Of a DNA stretch of 64,000 bases, positions 61,945-64,000 are shown piece after piece. Position 1 is the first letter of the stretch; each line of letters begins with the position of its first letter. Below the pieces are notes generated by a model, which saw nothing but the letters and a program-made list of their open reading frames with translations, ran no database searches and was not told where the DNA came from. Source of the DNA: Pseudomonas sp. JAI120 (GTDB taxonomy: Bacteria > Pseudomonadota > Gammaproteobacteria > Pseudomonadales > Pseudomonadaceae); NCBI RefSeq assembly GCF_014207255.1, contig NZ_JACHCZ010000007.1, positions 62,001 through 126,000 of the forward strand, in the 5' to 3' direction. A program made the translations under genes and the position numbers.

Positions 61945-63270
61945 CTATCGGTTTTGCAGCGACTCCAGCAATTTCACCGTCGGATACCCATCCGCCGGCC
62001 AGCCCAGCGCCTGCTGCGCCGCCCGAATCGCCTTGCGCGTGTTTGCGCCAATAATCCCATCCGGGTTGCCGGCGTCGTAGCCATTGGCGCTCAGCGCCGT
62101 CTGCAGGTCAATGCGCTGGGAACGGCTCAGTGGCAGTTCATCCTTCGGCCAATCGCCACGAATCACACCGCCGCCGCCAAAGCGCTCCGACAACAGACCC
62201 ACTGCCAGTGCATAGGACGACGAGTTGTTGTACTTGAGGATCGCGCGGAAGTTATCCAGCACCAGGAACGCCGGGCCACGGTAGCCTGCCGGTAGCAGCA
62301 GGGCGGCGGACAGTTGGTCGACGTTCGGCGGCATGCTCGCGCCCGGTGGCATCTGAATGCCCAGTTTCATCCAATCGGCAATGCTCTTGCGCACGCCGCC
62401 GTCAGCCAGGGTGTAGTCGAAGTTCGCCGGCAATTGCTTGACTTCAAAGCCCCACGGCTGGCCTTTCTGCCAACCGGAGCTTTGCAGGTAGTGCGCGGTG
62501 GACGCGAGGGCGTCGGCCGGGCTGTTCCAGATGTCGCGGCGACCGTCGCCATCGAAGTCCACCGCGTGGGTGTTGTAAGTGGTCGGAATGAACTGGGTCT
62601 GGCCCATGGCCCCGGCCCAGGAGCCCTTCATCTGGTCGTCGGCGATGTCGCCGTGCTGGATGATCTGCAACGCCGCGAGCAATTGCGCCTGGGCAAAGGC
62701 CGGGCGGCGGCCTTCATAGGCCAGGGTCGCCAGGGAGCGGATCACCGAGTTGTTGCCCTGGAACTGGCCGAAGTTACTCTCCATGCCCCACACCGAGACC
62801 AGCGCCTGGCGGTCGACACCATAACGCTGCTCGATGCTTTGCAGGATGTCGGCGTACTTGACCAGCAACGCCTGGCCATTACGTACGCGCAGCGGCGACA
62901 GGGCGCCGTCGAGGTATTCCCACACCGGTCGGGAAAACTCCGGCTGGCTGCGGTCGGCGCGGATCACCGCCATATCGGGGGTGACATTGGCGAATGCAGT
63001 GTCGAAAACGTCGGCCGTGATGCCGGCCTGCAGGGCTTGCGCGCGAAAGCCAGCCTGCCATTCAGCAAAGGTCTGGGTCGGTTGGATGTCGAGATTGTCC
63101 ACGGCCAGGGGGGCCACGACGGCAGGTGCTACCACGGGTGCGGTCTGGAGCTTCGGCAAGGGTTGGGCATCGGCGGCGGTGGGTTTTTCCGCGCAGGCGA
63201 CAAGCAGAATGAGGCTGGAGGCAGCGATCAATTGGCGAAGGTGCCAACGACGGGAAAGACAAGAGGGCAT
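61945..63270 (-). CDS. Lytic murein transglycosylase with peptidoglycan-binding domain (MltB family)
   Basis: A 441-residue lipoprotein: the signal ends LILLVACAE. The MltB-type catalytic domain has Glu in VWGMESNFGQFQG and GAMGQTQFIPTTYNTHAVDFDGDG. A C-terminal PG-binding-1 domain follows (LQTALSANGYDAGNPDGIIGANT). It resembles the Pseudomonas SltB3 group. It is the second MltB-like enzyme in this window. Confidence 0.93.
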   Translation of the reverse strand: MPSCLSRRWHLRQLIAASSLILLVACAEKPTAADAQPLPKLQTAPVVAPAVVAPLAVDNLDIQPTQTFAEWQAGFRAQALQAGITADVFDTAFANVTPDMAVIRADRSQPEFSRPVWEYLDGALSPLRVRNGQALLVKYADILQSIEQRYGVDRQALVSVWGMESNFGQFQGNNSVIRSLATLAYEGRRPAFAQAQLLAALQIIQHGDIADDQMKGSWAGAMGQTQFIPTTYNTHAVDFDGDGRRDIWNSPADALASTAHYLQSSGWQKGQPWGFEVKQLPANFDYTLADGGVRKSIADWMKLGIQMPPGASMPPNVDQLSAALLLPAGYRGPAFLVLDNFRAILKYNNSSSYALAVGLLSERFGGGGVIRGDWPKDELPLSRSQRIDLQTALSANGYDAGNPDGIIGANTRKAIRAAQQALGWPADGYPTVKLLESLQNR

Positions 63271-63331
63271 GCACAGGTCCAGGAATTACAAATCAGGCAC
63301 AGACCTTATCATGCCAGAGGGGCGCTTGCCT

Positions 63332-63496
63332 TCAGGCAGCCAGAAAGTAAGAAGCCTCCCAGCTATTAGACTGGAAGGCTTCGCGGCGGTAGCTGCCTTT
63401 GCCCTTGCCGGCGCGTTCCTGACGGCTGCGGAACAGTGGCTGGGCGATGGTGGATTTGGCCTTGTTGGGGCCATGCTTGGATGGCTTTTTGCTCAT
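63332..63496 (-). CDS. arfA: Alternative ribosome-rescue factor ArfA
   Basis: A 54-codon gene. The product starts MSKKPSKHGPNKAK and has the ArfA core PLFRSRQERAGKGKGSYRRE, then NSWEAS. ArfA recruits release factor 2 to ribosomes stalled on mRNAs without a stop codon, a backup to tmRNA. The last codons lie in a strong hairpin (63351-63382) that should truncate the mRNA, so full product appears only when tmRNA fails, as in E. coli. Confidence 0.88.
   Translation of the reverse strand: MSKKPSKHGPNKAKSTIAQPLFRSRQERAGKGKGSYRREAFQSNSWEASYFLAA
63351..63382 (-). promoter_or_regulatory. arfA: Built-in hairpin in the 3' end of arfA
   Basis: On the minus strand GAAGCCTTCCAG pairs with CTGGGAGGCTTC (one G-U pair) around an 8-nt loop, inside codons about 39-49, followed by TTACTTT. 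It serves as RNase III site or terminator producing non-stop arfA mRNA. Confidence 0.7.
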
Positions 63497-63587
63497 GGTC
63501 GATGCTCTTGATGGGGGGGATGCGGCGCAAATAATCTGCCGAAGTCAGGCCGCTGTAAAGCCCATGAATTGTAAACGCAATCAAAAG

Positions 63588-63677
63588 TGTGGAAGGGGGC
63601 TTGCCCCCGATGATGGTGTTTCAGTCAATACATGTGTCGACTTCAGCGCCGCCATCGGGAGCAAGCCCCCTCCCACA
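63588..63677. repeat. REPIN: second inverted REP pair
   Basis: TGTGGAAGGGGGCTTGCCCC and, about 40 bp on, its near-complement ending TCCCACA. It lies between arfA and holA and has the same size as the doublet at 60834-60923. Confidence 0.85.
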
Positions 63678-63705
63678 TTGGTTCTGTGGTGTGTGGAAAC
63701 TAGGG

Positions 63706-64000
63706 TTATTCCGCTGGTAATGTCAGGCGCTGACCGGCCATCAACAGCGACAAACGGCTGAGGCTCATCCACGGTGAACCCGCCGCCTGGCCCTTGATCT
63801 GTGCATCAATGCGCTGCGCCTCCAGCAACAGCTGCGCCCAGCGTTGCGCCGAGTGCCGTTGCAGGGCTTTGCTCATAAGGGGTTTGCGCTTGTCCCACAC
63901 CGGTGGCCGAGCCTGGCTGAAGCACTTGTCCAGCGGCGTGCCCTGGCTGTATTGCAGGGCAATATTGGCCAATACCCGTAGCTCCCGGGCCAGGGCCCAG
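63706..64000 (-). CDS. holA: DNA polymerase III delta subunit, C-terminal part (cut by window edge)
   Basis: The visible 97 residues (ARELRVLANIALQYSQG, RPPVWDKRKPLM, LLLEAQRIDAQIKG, SLLMAGQRL) match the C-terminal collar domain of HolA, the clamp-loader subunit that opens the beta clamp. The gene continues beyond the right edge. Confidence 0.88.
   Translation of the reverse strand, partial: WALARELRVLANIALQYSQGTPLDKCFSQARPPVWDKRKPLMSKALQRHSAQRWAQLLLEAQRIDAQIKGQAAGSPWMSLSRLSLLMAGQRLTLPAE

Overview
The window is a high-GC stretch of a gammaproteobacterial chromosome, almost certainly Pseudomonas of the P. fluorescens lineage. The evidence is gene order: nrdR-ribD-ribE-ribBA-ribH-nusB-thiL, dxs-ispA-xseB, ppa, eutC-eutB-eat-exaC/eatR-mpl-ubiX, and proA-nadD-rsfS-rlmH-mrdA-rodA-mltB-rlpA-dacA-ybeD-lipB-lipA. 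REP/REPIN hairpins of the GTGGGAGGGGGCTTGC type between genes agree with this. No tRNA, rRNA, CRISPR array or insertion sequence was seen.

Layout. 1-14.1 kb is core: a thioredoxin-like protein (cut by the window edge), a methyltransferase, a YbaY-type lipoprotein, the nrdR/riboflavin/nusB/thiL run, ribA, a cobalamin-binding protein facing a BtuB-like receptor, and the isoprenoid genes. 14.2-18.4 kb is accessory: a Fic protein with paired operator-like dyads, an orphan N-terminal piece resembling a polymorphic toxin, a quinone reductase/MerR pair and a YcaC-like hydrolase. 18.5-24.8 kb is an envelope-stress-like cluster: YjfI, a PspA/IM30-family YjfJ, a rhomboid protease, a K+-channel-like protein, YjfK, YjfL, YjfM and the ATP-grasp enzyme YjfC. 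Its promoter sits between two identical 12-bp palindromes. 24.8-29.1 kb is an A+T-richer accessory block: two tandem DarT-family ADP-ribosyltransferases and a DarG antitoxin, a structured gene-free region, a DUF3077/DUF6124-type small protein, a large perfect palindrome and an S24-type repressor.

29-49 kb returns to the backbone: ppa, MtfA, DedA, ethanolamine catabolism (Eat imports, EutBC deaminates, ExaC oxidises acetaldehyde, EatR regulates with sigma-54), mpl, ubiX, a MORN-caspase lipoprotein, a CidAB/LrgAB pair and a DedA-PAP2 fusion. 49.4-64 kb is the proA-to-holA run of NAD, ribosome, cell-shape, peptidoglycan and lipoate genes. It includes a 54-codon arfA with a hairpin built into its 3' end.

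Connections. EutBC needs adenosylcobalamin, and the cobalamin uptake genes lie in the same window. RibBA carries a GTP cyclohydrolase II-like domain without the zinc cysteines, so the separate ribA presumably supplies that step. The strongest candidates for undescribed biology are the yjf/PspA/rhomboid/channel cluster with its twin operators, the double-DarT/DarG module and the Fic operator array.
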